A stretch of 64,000 nt of DNA, taken from contig JBEVXD010000005.1 of the NCBI GenBank assembly GCA_040506275.1, positions 248,001 to 312,000 of the forward strand. Direction: 5' to 3'. Source of the stretch: Thiodiazotropha sp040506275 (GTDB lineage: Bacteria; Pseudomonadota; Gammaproteobacteria; Chromatiales; Chromatiaceae). Below are positions 26,767 to 35,762 of the stretch, piece after piece. The translations under genes were made by a program, and so were the position numbers. Under the pieces are notes generated by a model. That model saw nothing but the letters and a program-made list of their open reading frames with translations. It did not search any database and was not told the origin of the DNA. Every line of letters starts with the position of its first letter. The stretch's first letter is position 1.

Positions 26767-29076
26767 ATGGCAAGTGAACGAAAGGGTTCAGGCAGTAACA
26801 CGAAATTAGTACTAAGAGGCCTCAAAAAGGGGGATGAATGTCCGACAATCGAGGTCGGTCTGTTTGATCACGAAGGTAATACCTTGGAGGTAGCAACTGT
26901 TGGAAGTGATGGTTCGTTCAACCTTCCGGCGAGTACAGTCGAAAAGGCACATCGTGTGCGTATTGGTCCAGGCGGGGAAGCTTCCAAAGAGGCGCCGTCA
27001 TCTGTCTATCTAAGCTACCGTGCAGCTGATTTCAATTCAGTATTGGAAGCAGGCATTTTGAATATCGGGCGAAGGGTTTGGCAGGAGTGGCTGTTTTTAT
27101 ATCGTTGCGTATCAGGGACGGTGAGTCGGTGTCGGCGTTCTCCCTGGTGGTATGCTGAACTGGCGCGAGCAACCAGGCGTCCATTGCTCACTCCACGCAA
27201 AGCGCTCTTCCAGGACCGGGCGAACTTAGCGACTGACAGATTTACTACTGCCGCGAGGATACCCAATGCATTCAATCTGGATCAACTGATTGCCTGGCCG
27301 ATAAGGTGTTCACCCATCTGCCTGGGTAGTGTTGAGGTCTATAAGCGCATCTGCTGCTGCAAGCCCTGGGTATTTACTGACAACCGATTTGAAAGGCTCA
27401 AACAAGAGTTGGAAGATCTCCTCAATGGTATCCCAGAGATACCCGATTTTCCTGATCCTCCAGGACCTGATCCTGATCCTGCACCCTATCACACAGCTTT
27501 TCTTCAAGAGGGTGCACTCGATGAACGTACTCTTCGTGCTGGTGAGGATCTGCAGGCCCTAAGAAGTCTCCCATCTGATCGTATAGCCGAATATGTGAAT
27601 GCACGACCCTACCTGCTTTGTCGGTATTACGATTGCAGTGAACCTGTCAAAGTGGCAGAAGGTATGATCGGTCCAGACGGCAGATTCAACATATGCTGGG
27701 CTGAGTTTCCCAAGGTTATTCGGGCCGGGTGCCATGTTGAATATGCTTATAAGGTCAAGCAACGGATCGGGCCCTTTACAATCACTATCTATAATGGTTT
27801 AGCCGCTGGTCATTGGTATGATTCTGATGACGAGGCGGCACTCAGATCCTTCCATCCATGGGCTATCGCCTGCCGTGACAACGGGGGCCAAGGTGATGCA
27901 TTTGTCTATTTGGATGAAATTGGCGACACAGACTCTTCACTTCTCGGCACACCTGACCAGACTAATGCTGTATCCGTTGCCAACCCAGGTTTGAATGGTG
28001 GAGTGGCGTTTCCCTCTGGAGGCCCTGCAGGCAGTGGTAGTCATGACCGCAATTGGGGGGGCACCCTGAAGCTTGCCATGATGTTTTCGGAGAGTATGCG
28101 TAGCGTAGGTGCAAAGTACTATCGTGTGAGCGTTACCGAAGCTGATAGCAACGGTAATCCAGTCGGCACATCGGAGTATGTCACCAAAGGTCTCTCGTGG
28201 AAAAAGGCCGTTGCTGTACCCGGTGGTGTCGACGTTGTCCCAGTCAGTCTTGGTCCCACCAGTACAACAGCACCAGATGAACCCCAGGACAATCTCTATG
28301 AAATACCGTTTGATGGTGATCTCGGTTCAAATGCAGATTGGGAAGCCGATCAGTATCATGTTGAACTGAACACCGCTGATGCGTTGAAACTATGGAGTGA
28401 TCCAGGTGCAATAGAGGGACAGCCCGCAAAACGTCACCTTGTGACTGTAGAAGTCTTTAATGCCGCTGGGCAACGCCTCCGGCCGAATGGTACACCACCA
28501 TCAGGTCTACCAGGAGCAGAGATCGAAGCCGCTTTTACCTATCGCAGGAAATTTCAGGAGACAGGCCCGACCAATATGGTTCCGTTCGGTGCATTGACTC
28601 ACCTGTTCTGGTGGGACAACCGGGATGTGGTGGCCTCCATCGAAGACCTGAGGATGGACGGTCTGGCATCGGATGAAGAGTGTCAGTTCCTTAATGGTAC
28701 ATCCACATCAACCTTTGGCATCGGTTACCGGGCATATCATGCCTGGGAGCTGTTCCAGAAAAACCATGTTATCTCATGGAAGAGGGGGTTAAGTGGCGGT
28801 AGTGACACAATGTCCAATATCACTACTAATGTTGGTGTACCGCCTGCGTCAGAGGGTGCCAGTCCGACTCATACGTTTGGGCACATGCTGGATCATCCGA
28901 CAGCATCGACGCCGCCACGAACGAAGTGCGCATTCACCGTATTTCTCACAACCTACAATAAGAGAACCGATGGTGATGACCTGAATTTCGCTCGGCGACA
29001 TGACAGTGCCGCATTTGCACTGGATATTGCACCGGAGGTCTGTCTTCCCTGCAGTGGTGAGGAGGATGATGACTGA
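26767..29076 (+). CDS. Unrecognised 769-aa protein between inverted MITEs
   Basis: The ATG at 26767 is chosen for AAAGGAGAG; the open frame extends upstream to 26677. No signal peptide or membrane helix. Two beta-sandwich-like segments share a pattern (IEVGLFDHEGNTLEVATVGS with DGSFN; VAEGMIGPDGRFNICW), as in carboxypeptidase-regulatory-like domains. Between them are a Cys-rich stretch (RCSPICLGS, RICCCKPW) and an Asp-Pro run (PDPPGPDPDPAP). The C-terminal half is Gly/Asp/Asn-rich with strand-like composition and ends CLPCSGEEDDD. I do not recognise the family. Followed by a good terminator; flanked at a distance by inverted copies of MITE family A. Confidence 0.75.
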   Translation: MASERKGSGSNTKLVLRGLKKGDECPTIEVGLFDHEGNTLEVATVGSDGSFNLPASTVEKAHRVRIGPGGEASKEAPSSVYLSYRAADFNSVLEAGILNIGRRVWQEWLFLYRCVSGTVSRCRRSPWWYAELARATRRPLLTPRKALFQDRANLATDRFTTAARIPNAFNLDQLIAWPIRCSPICLGSVEVYKRICCCKPWVFTDNRFERLKQELEDLLNGIPEIPDFPDPPGPDPDPAPYHTAFLQEGALDERTLRAGEDLQALRSLPSDRIAEYVNARPYLLCRYYDCSEPVKVAEGMIGPDGRFNICWAEFPKVIRAGCHVEYAYKVKQRIGPFTITIYNGLAAGHWYDSDDEAALRSFHPWAIACRDNGGQGDAFVYLDEIGDTDSSLLGTPDQTNAVSVANPGLNGGVAFPSGGPAGSGSHDRNWGGTLKLAMMFSESMRSVGAKYYRVSVTEADSNGNPVGTSEYVTKGLSWKKAVAVPGGVDVVPVSLGPTSTTAPDEPQDNLYEIPFDGDLGSNADWEADQYHVELNTADALKLWSDPGAIEGQPAKRHLVTVEVFNAAGQRLRPNGTPPSGLPGAEIEAAFTYRRKFQETGPTNMVPFGALTHLFWWDNRDVVASIEDLRMDGLASDEECQFLNGTSTSTFGIGYRAYHAWELFQKNHVISWKRGLSGGSDTMSNITTNVGVPPASEGASPTHTFGHMLDHPTASTPPRTKCAFTVFLTTYNKRTDGDDLNFARRHDSAAFALDIAPEVCLPCSGEEDDD

Positions 29077-29126
29077 CAAAATCACTAAACCAGAAAGTCA
29101 TATTGCCTGACAAGGCGAGTGAGATA

Positions 29127-29154
29127 AAAGGTCCAGTAGAAACACTGGGCCTTT
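29127..29154 (+). terminator. Terminator after the 769-aa gene
   Basis: AAAGGTCCAGT and ACTGGGCCTTTT pair around a GAAAC loop and are followed by a T6 run. Confidence 0.85.
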
Positions 29155-29371
29155 TTTCAAACAAACAAGATGCTCATTTTAAAAAATCTTTTTATAAGAA
29201 AATTATTGATGTTTGCCAGGAGGAAGTGTTGTTGGCAAGTTAATGATGGTTGTCTGGTTTAGTCGTGTAAGGAAATCCTAATTGCCTGTTTACTATGTCT
29301 GAAATTAAATCTGCCATATTTTTATACTTAGCAGTTACATTAACGGGTGCAGCTAGCTCGATACAAGTGTT

Positions 29372-29873
29372 CCTGATTACCCCCAAACCTCAGCAAACTC
29401 ATGCCGCCTATTTTGTGTCGACAGTGAAACAAGGCCAGCCAGTGCGCCAAGCAATATCAAATGGCCGGCAGGGTGGATAAGCGATGCGCATCCACCAATT
29501 TCTAACTTACCCTTAAATGATTAACTCAGGCGATTAGTACCTTGGCACCTACCGTTACCGGAGCACGCCTAAGCTAAATAACGTAGCTTCGTAGGGTGCG
29601 GCCTGCCGCACCACGCGGTGTTCCAAGCTACTTGCAGCAGTTGATATTTCACTTCTAGAGCCAATGGAAAATGGCTTTGGGCACCAAGGCATCGAGTTAA
29701 GGTGCGGCAGGCCGCACCCTACGAAGCCACACTACCTGAAAAATAATTTACTCTGGCGACAAGTACCTTAACACCTACCGTACACAGCAAACATTCACAA
29801 CCTATTCGGATGTTTTGCTTAATTCCTTTTCTCAACTCTGTGATTCAAGTACTGAGCATTGAGGATAATCAGG
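29372..29873. mobile_element. MITE family A, second complete copy, inverted
   Basis: Also 502 bp and the reverse complement of the copy at 25573-26074 with modest divergence; ends CCTGATTACCCCCAAACC and GAGGATAATCAGG. The flanks CAAGTGTT and TAAGTATT agree at 6 of 8 positions, a decayed 8-bp target duplication. Hairpin arms lie at 29591 and 29701-29722. Confidence 0.8.
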
Positions 29874-29976
29874 TAAGTATTTACCGGATATAAGCCACTA
29901 AAGTGCAAAGAATCAGAAGATTTTCCAATTATTATATTTATGTCGCAATCTGTCATTGGTAAAATTATTAATTCCT

Positions 29977-30360
29977 CACTGCTGTCCCGTTAACTATTAA
30001 TGACCCAAGACGTAAGCACAGAAGCCCCTCGCCCTTGACGGGAGAGGGGTTGGGGAGAGGGTGAGCATCAAGCACTTGATGCAATTGAGGCGTAAATCGC
30101 GCTAACCCGTTAATCCTTATATTGTGGATTTTATTGCAGACAAGGGGGCTGATGGATATTCCCCCTCTCCCCCGGCCCCTCTCCCGCAAGAGGAGAGGGG
30201 AACTACGGTACAAACCGGTAACATCGTTTACAGATTAGACCGGGTAGATCGTTTACAGGTAGATAATGCATTTTCATGTCTCAAATCTCAATCAACAAGA
30301 GAATCCAACTGCAGTTAAGCCGTTAACACCATAATGATCGAAGTTAATGGGACAGCAGTG
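29977..30360. mobile_element. MITE family B with 9-bp target duplication
   Basis: 384 bp. Terminal inverted repeats CACTGCTGTCCCGTTAACT and, from the other end, CACTGCTGTCCCATTAACT. Perfect direct repeats TTAATTCCT flank it at 29968-29976 and 30361-30369. Inside are two palindromic ctctccc/gggagag tracts. No coding capacity. It lies 45 bp beyond the dsrB stop. Confidence 0.85.
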
Positions 30361-30404
30361 TTAATTCCTATAGTAAAAGAGGCAATCACAAGGAGTAGCT
30401 CTCT

Positions 30405-31481
30405 TTAAAACCTCAAGTGACTCGATGCATTCAGGCTCTTTTGCTGACCGCGCCAGTTATCGATATGGAATTTGGTGAAGGGTAGCTCCGACAGCTCAAA
30501 GAAACGGGACCAACCGATGCGCTCAACCCAGTCGTTGATTCTTTCCCAGTCTCTCGCATTCTCCTGATAACACCTGAGGATACGTTTAACGATGGCTGTT
30601 GCCTCCGGCCAACGTGGTGGGTTGTTGGGGATACCAGCTGCTACCAGCTTTTGGAAGCAGGGTCTACCGCGGGCATTGGAGTGATTACCACCAATCCAGA
30701 CCGCCAGTTTGGAGTGCTCCGGATCGTTGATCTGCATAGGTGGACAAGGGGGATAACAAGCACCGCAACAGACACACTTGCGCTCGTCCACTTCCAATGA
30801 TGGCTTACCATTGACCATCGCGGGCCTAATCGCTGCTACCGGACAACGAGCGACCACGGAGGGGCGCTCACAAACATTGGCAACCAGGGTGTGATCGATC
30901 TTAGGTGGTTTTGTGTGCTGGATATTGATAGCAATATCACCCTGTCCACCGCAGTTGATCTGACAACATGATGTAGTGATATGCACCCGGTTGGGCATGT
31001 TCCAGTGGCGGAACTCATCGATCAGCTGATCCATCATCGACTTGACCACACCCGAAGCGTCAGTGGCCGGTATATCGCAATGCAACCAACCCTGAGTGTG
31101 AGAGATAGCTGCAACTGAGTTACGTGTGCCGCCAACGATAAAGCCGTTCTCTTCCAAGGCAGAGATCAGAGGCTCTACACGGGAGCCATCTGATAACATG
31201 AATTCAATATTGCTGCGGATGGTAAATCGCACATAACCATCGGCATACTTATCTCCAATTTCGCAAAGCTTTCGCAATGTAAAGAGATCAAGTATGCGTT
31301 GGGTGCCAGCACGTACCGTCCAGATTTCATCACCACTTTCAGCCACGTGACGCAATACGCCAGGCATCGGGTCTTCGTGATAGCGCCAATGGCCAAAGTT
31401 TTCACGCATCACAGGATGCATATACTGGATACCGTCTGGACAGCCACTCTCGGTGGGGACTCTGCGCTCTTCATGTGCCAT
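30405..31481 (-). CDS. dsrB: Reverse-type dissimilatory sulfite reductase beta subunit
   Basis: 358 aa, usual length. Siroheme/[4Fe-4S] site TTSCCQINCGGQGD and the ferredoxin-domain clusters CERPSVVARCP and CVCCGACYPPCPP are intact. With DsrA it forms the alpha2beta2 enzyme that oxidises persulfidic sulfur delivered by DsrC to sulfite in sulfur oxidisers. Wording around the motifs matches oxidative (rDsr) enzymes of purple and symbiotic sulfur bacteria, though a tree is the proper test. Starts 14 bp after dsrA. No dsrEFH follows; MITE B and MITE A come instead. Confidence 0.93.
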   Translation of the reverse strand: MAHEERRVPTESGCPDGIQYMHPVMRENFGHWRYHEDPMPGVLRHVAESGDEIWTVRAGTQRILDLFTLRKLCEIGDKYADGYVRFTIRSNIEFMLSDGSRVEPLISALEENGFIVGGTRNSVAAISHTQGWLHCDIPATDASGVVKSMMDQLIDEFRHWNMPNRVHITTSCCQINCGGQGDIAINIQHTKPPKIDHTLVANVCERPSVVARCPVAAIRPAMVNGKPSLEVDERKCVCCGACYPPCPPMQINDPEHSKLAVWIGGNHSNARGRPCFQKLVAAGIPNNPPRWPEATAIVKRILRCYQENARDWERINDWVERIGWSRFFELSELPFTKFHIDNWRGQQKSLNASSHLRF

Positions 31482-31495
31482 TGTTCATCACTCCC

Positions 31496-32761
31496 TTAGG
31501 CCGCATCCACTGATTTTTTGTGACGGGGATGTTGTTCAAACCACTTCTCTGCTTCCTCATCCCAGTGGTCAGTTCGTACATAAGAGTTTTCCCGTGGGTG
31601 TACGATCATATTTGGATCCATCTCGATGCCCAGAGCTTCGAGGAAGTTGACCAGGCCGATACGTTCGATCATCTCACCAATGCGTTCATGTTCTAATGCA
31701 TTCTCAGCAAAGAAATCGATAGTCTCTTCTGCGATATCAACAAGATGTTGGTAATCCGTTTCATTCTCCAGTTTCATAAACGGAATAATAACAGTGCCGA
31801 ATCGATCACCGATCTTCAAAGTACGCTTGCCGCCTATCAGCAGACTGACACCTCTGTCTTTACCTGGTGAGAGTGCTTTCGGCATCACGTTGAGGCAGTG
31901 CATGCAACGGACACAATCGGTATTATCCACACTCAAAGTGTCATCGTCATTCAGTGTGAGGGCGCGGGTCGGGCAGCGTGTTATGACATTCTCGATGAGA
32001 TATTGCCGACCTTTTGAAACGACATACTGTTTCACCTCATCCTGATTCACCTGCATATCATCCCGCCAGGTACCGATGACAGCGAAATCAGCCCGCTCGA
32101 TTGCATTCATGCAGTCATTGGGACAGCCTGAAACCTTAAACTTGAACTTGTAAGGGAGCGCTGGCCGATGCATCTCATCGAGAAAGTTATTCACCAGCCG
32201 GCGATGAATATCGTGCTCATTGGTACAGGATTGTTCACAGCGACCAGAACCAACACAGGACTGGGCAGTACGCACACACGGACCTGCTCCACCCAGGTCA
32301 AACCCATACTCATTGATCTCATTGAAGAAGTATTGAGTATTTTCAGTAGTGGCGCCGATAAACATGATATTGCCTGTCTGGCCATGAAATGTGACAAGCC
32401 CGGAACCCCACTTCTCCCAACTATCAGCCAATCGTCGTAGAATATCGGTACTGTAGTAGTTGCCGGCGGGTGGTTGCACTCGCAATGTATGAAATTCTCT
32501 GGAGTGAGGAAATCTGTCGCCCACCTCAGAGAAGCGGGGGATAATTCCGCCTCCATAACCAAAAACACTGATAGTGCCCCCTTTCCAGTATCCCTTACGA
32601 GTCTGGTATGAGTGCTCCAGCTGACCGAGCAGGTCATTGGTCGTTTCTCGAATGCGCTGGGTGGTATGTGTGTCACGCAATCGTTTGATTCCAGTGACGA
32701 AACTTGGCCACTCGCCACTCTCAAGCTGATCAAGCATGGGGGTTGGGTGCAACTTCATCAA
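31496..32761 (-). CDS. dsrA: Reverse-type dissimilatory sulfite reductase alpha subunit
   Basis: 421 aa. Typical N-terminus HPTPMLDQLESGEWPSF and FGYGGGIIPRFSEVG; substrate/siroheme region GGAGPCVRTAQSC; cluster ligands CVGSGRC (Cx5C) and CPNDC (Cx3C); ferredoxin domain RCPTRAL and DCVRCMHCLNVMP. Ends with ...WFEQHPRHKKS. First gene of a dsrAB pair; GAGGTATTTG before the ATG is a good ribosome site. A ferredoxin copy lies divergently 285 bp upstream, echoing the dsrL/ferredoxin pair. Confidence 0.94.
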   Translation of the reverse strand: MMKLHPTPMLDQLESGEWPSFVTGIKRLRDTHTTQRIRETTNDLLGQLEHSYQTRKGYWKGGTISVFGYGGGIIPRFSEVGDRFPHSREFHTLRVQPPAGNYYSTDILRRLADSWEKWGSGLVTFHGQTGNIMFIGATTENTQYFFNEINEYGFDLGGAGPCVRTAQSCVGSGRCEQSCTNEHDIHRRLVNNFLDEMHRPALPYKFKFKVSGCPNDCMNAIERADFAVIGTWRDDMQVNQDEVKQYVVSKGRQYLIENVITRCPTRALTLNDDDTLSVDNTDCVRCMHCLNVMPKALSPGKDRGVSLLIGGKRTLKIGDRFGTVIIPFMKLENETDYQHLVDIAEETIDFFAENALEHERIGEMIERIGLVNFLEALGIEMDPNMIVHPRENSYVRTDHWDEEAEKWFEQHPRHKKSVDAA

Positions 32762-33045
32762 ATACCTCCTCTACAGCAGGATCACCCGATGATTTAGTTC
32801 ACCGGAGTGCCTGTGTTCGCAGTAAGAATGGTTGCGATTCATATTCACTAATAATAGTTGATTGATTTGGTTGGTTAATATCACTTTAGGAATAGAGAGG
32901 CTCAATCAGCGATTTCCCGTATACCTGGATCAAATATTGGCTGAATAGATTTGCTCAGAAGTAGAGGAGGGAGCTACCAAACTGGCTAAAAACAGATAAG
33001 TAGCGAAACAGTGTCATAACCTTAATTGGAGCGTGGATACTTGAA

Positions 33046-33384
33046 TTGGGCAGCTGCAAAATACAAATCCATTCCCTGAAACAAACTCAACGATTAATTA
33101 ATGATGCCATTGCGGTTGATTGTGCACAGAAATTCAGTGTCACATTTAGTGACTGCGGTAATCAGCATCGCTGGATTGAAACAAACGACTCTTTATTGGA
33201 ATTTATCGAATCCAGGGGGATTGATGTAGAACACCTTTACAGGGCAGGGGAGTGTGTGTTCTGTCGGACTAAGCTTATTGAAGGTGAGGTGGAATATCAC
33301 CAGAAACCTGGTATTAATCCAGGACGTGGATATTGCCTGTTATGCATCTCCAAGCCTAAATCGAATCTCGCGCTGAAGAGATAG
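33046..33384 (+). CDS. [2Fe-2S] ferredoxin paralogue lacking one cluster ligand (copy 2)
   Basis: 112 aa if a TTG is used; no in-frame ATG exists. The domain is close to copy 1 (LLEFIESRGID, GRGYCLLCISKPKSNLALKR), but the first cluster Cys is Tyr65 (LYRAGECVFCRTKL), leaving C70, C73 and C100. The membrane anchor is missing. With a lost ligand and a poor start it is probably non-functional or diverging, but the frame is still open. Divergent from dsrA. Confidence 0.5.
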   Translation: MGSCKIQIHSLKQTQRLINDAIAVDCAQKFSVTFSDCGNQHRWIETNDSLLEFIESRGIDVEHLYRAGECVFCRTKLIEGEVEYHQKPGINPGRGYCLLCISKPKSNLALKR

Positions 33385-33427
33385 ATCAGTTAAGTGCTTT
33401 TAAGTGGGTCCCGAATGTCATTTCTTT

Positions 33428-33901
33428 CTAATAATCGGGACCTTGTAAAACAATCAATACAAAACCTAGATTCCGATAGTCACGAATCTGTGCTGGGCCT
33501 GAAGGAGAAACATCCACGTAAGGGGGGAAATCCTCAGGTGTGTAACCATCCCATCCAGCATGTGCACCGCAAACATGCAGATCGATCTCTTCTGCCTGTA
33601 ACGATAGGGCACTATCATGAATTGGTGCCATCAAGCCATCGGCTTCATCTGCTAACAAGCCAAACTGCTCTTTGCCATGTGTTACTACAGCAATCGGTAG
33701 ATCTGGGAAACGCTTGCGTAATTGGGTACTGAGTTTCGCGACTTTGGGTAGCGCCCAGCCGAGTGCGTCATCATCATCTTCTATGATCTCAAAAACCACG
33801 CCAGTAGGTTCTTCATTGGCTTGAAGAAGACGATCGACATCTGTATCTGCCAAGGAAAAGCTTGAAAAGAAAAAAGCCAAAATAAGAGCGATAAAGCGCA
33901 T
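33428..33901 (-). CDS. Exported DsrE/F-like family protein
   Basis: 157 aa with a signal peptide (ALILAFFFSSFSLAD). The mature part has the DsrE Rossmann-like pattern: VVFEIIEDDDD, a long amphipathic helix, LPIAVVTHGKEQFGLL, and HVCGAHAGW with one conserved Cys, then LGFVLIVLQGPDY. Periplasmic single-Cys relatives are found in sulfur oxidisers and may trap sulfane sulfur as a persulfide. It is not the cytoplasmic dsrE of the dsr operon. Its location 0.7 kb from dsrA supports a sulfur role. Confidence 0.7.
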   Translation of the reverse strand: MRFIALILAFFFSSFSLADTDVDRLLQANEEPTGVVFEIIEDDDDALGWALPKVAKLSTQLRKRFPDLPIAVVTHGKEQFGLLADEADGLMAPIHDSALSLQAEEIDLHVCGAHAGWDGYTPEDFPPYVDVSPSGPAQIRDYRNLGFVLIVLQGPDY

Positions 33902-34141
33902 ATTACATGTATACCCTTAGTTAAGTTGCAAATAGGTAGACAGTGATCAAGAAAACAAGTTTCAAGATGAAAGAAGGCTAACAAATATATAGTCGAAACT
34001 GGTAAAGTGTTAAAATCAATATTAAATCATCACTTTTTAAGCATAAATATTTCAACTAGATAGGTGAAACATGCTTGGTGAATTATGAGATTAAAAAAAT
34101 GCTGGCAAACAACATCGGGTTGATTGTTACGGGTTAGAAGA

Positions 34142-35119
34142 CTAATTCTGATTTTTTATCCAAACACTTAACTGTTTATGGATGAAAGAAGCAATACGCA
34201 TGGTCGCATCCTTAGTAGCGAGGTCGTCCGCAAAGGTACGTACATTCTCTGGCCGAAAATCAAAGCCACGTCCCACTCCTGGATAAGTGATAAGTAGTAC
34301 ATCTTTACCTGCACTCTTCATGGATTGAACTGCAGTTTCAATAGAACGCCGACGCTGATATTGTTCATACTCACCCATTAATATCATTGTTGGAATTTCA
34401 AGACTGTCAGCTTGTATGGAATAACGATATACCTGCATAGGCTCCTCTGCGTTAGGATTCTGCCAATGTGGATAAGAGGAGACATAGCAAGCTACATCTT
34501 TATTTTGACGTTTGAACTTCACAGCAACCTGCAAAGTGTAATATCCGCCTCGAGTGTGAGAGTAAAGGCAGACTTTGGAGGTTGAAATATCGGGTTGTTC
34601 AAGCAGATAATCAATGCCGGCATTGGTGTCACCCTCTGTTTCAATCATGTGTTCTATTGGTAGTTTGTCTATGAATCGGGCGGAATATACATCCGGTGCC
34701 AATACCACAAATCCCCTTGCCGCCATGCGTCGGGGTAACCGTTGAACGAATTCATCCAAACCCCGGCGACCATGCTGGAACAATACACCTGGATACTTTC
34801 CTGGTTTCTTGGGTCTATACAAGATAGCCGGAACTTCAGTATTATCTTCCGAATTCAGATAGGTAACCTCTCTTTCAATGACAGAGTGATTCACAGGGGA
34901 CTTTAGTATTCCTTGTTCATACCAAGCCTCATCCCACCAGAATTTTTCGGACAATGGTCTGGTATTTACAGGGGCTTCAAGCATACGTCCAACAACTGTA
35001 TCCGACGCGACTAGACTAGTCGAACCTCTTGCAGTGTCTTGCCCATGGATGTTTGCTGGTGGTAGAAGAGTCAGCAGGCTAATAGATCCACACAAAAACG
35101 ATCTTCTGATATTGTTCAT
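34142..35119 (-). CDS. Exported dienelactone-hydrolase-like protein with replaced catalytic residues
   Basis: 325 aa. N-terminus RRSFLCGSISLLTLLPP resembles a signal or Tat-like leader. The alpha/beta-hydrolase fold is clear (GKYPGVLFQHGRRGLDEF, oxyanion region; AARGFVVLAPDVYS; PTMILMGEYEQY). At the nucleophile elbow, where G-x-S/C-x-G-G is expected, the sequence is SHTRGG, placing Thr189 there, and the usual G-H-G-F histidine is Arg284 (GVGRGFD). It may be a pseudoenzyme or use another chemistry. Confidence 0.7.
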   Translation of the reverse strand: MNNIRRSFLCGSISLLTLLPPANIHGQDTARGSTSLVASDTVVGRMLEAPVNTRPLSEKFWWDEAWYEQGILKSPVNHSVIEREVTYLNSEDNTEVPAILYRPKKPGKYPGVLFQHGRRGLDEFVQRLPRRMAARGFVVLAPDVYSARFIDKLPIEHMIETEGDTNAGIDYLLEQPDISTSKVCLYSHTRGGYYTLQVAVKFKRQNKDVACYVSSYPHWQNPNAEEPMQVYRYSIQADSLEIPTMILMGEYEQYQRRRSIETAVQSMKSAGKDVLLITYPGVGRGFDFRPENVRTFADDLATKDATMRIASFIHKQLSVWIKNQN

Positions 35120-35275
35120 TTTTATCTCAATTCATATTCTGTAGTTCATATTAGAGGAATTATGGTCGGTATTTGCATAAATGCAGCATATTTGATTATT
35201 GAGAACGTTAGATAAGAGGGTGTGGTGAAGTAAATTGGTTGCAACCTGCGATCAGAAATATAAGAGTGAAGGTGT

Positions 35276-35418
35276 CTCATCTAGCCTGTCAGACTTATTG
35301 AATTGATCGACTGGACAGGTAGAGCCATAAGGAAAGATATTGCAGCTCTATCGACCTTTTAAACCCTAATGCAGATCGATATTTATATATAGGGTAATAA
35401 AGCTAAGCTCTATCATTT
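35276..35418 (+). repeat. Diverged direct repeat, upstream copy
   Basis: Shares an ordered series of blocks with 38125-38285: tctagcct, gatcgactggacagg / gaccgattggcagg, gccataag, ttgcagct, tcgac/tcgat, and agggtaa/tagagtaa. Non-coding. The two copies flank the ferredoxin remnant and porin. Confidence 0.45.
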
Positions 35419-35503
35419 CGTAAACACTCGGAAATTAAAAATGAATACTTATATTTAGTAGATAAAAATGTAGGATGTCACGATTTTTTTACCGATTTGT
35501 TTT

Positions 35504-35760
35504 ATGGATGGTATGCAGGAGGTAAAGGTCTCCTTTTGTATGATTAGTAAGCAGTATCGTTGGATTGAATCAAAAGAATCTTTACTGGAATTTGCTGAAT
35601 CCATAGGTATGAGATTAATTACCTTTACAGGGTGCGGAAGTAGTGTGGTTCATGCAGGGCCAGGCTTATTGAAGGTGAGGTGGATTATCACAAGAAAGCC
35701 ACTTTTAATTAAGGGCGTGGTTATTGCCTGTTATATCTATTAGCCCAAGATGCTTCTCGT
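35504..35760 (+). pseudogene. Ferredoxin paralogue, frameshifted remnant (copy 3)
   Basis: The first ~30 codons match copy 1 (SKQYRWIESKESLLEFAESI), after which small deletions shift the frame. The nucleotide match continues in other frames through caggcttattgaaggtgagg and attgcctgttat. The cluster-binding segment is destroyed. Confidence 0.85.
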
Positions 35761-35762
35761 GC

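Noticed and set aside
21206..30360. CRISPR array
   Set aside because: Repeats are long, palindromic and few, with no regular spacers and no cas genes.
33428..33901. dsrE of the dsr operon
   Set aside because: It has a signal peptide and lacks dsrF/dsrH neighbours; it is a periplasmic DsrE-like protein.
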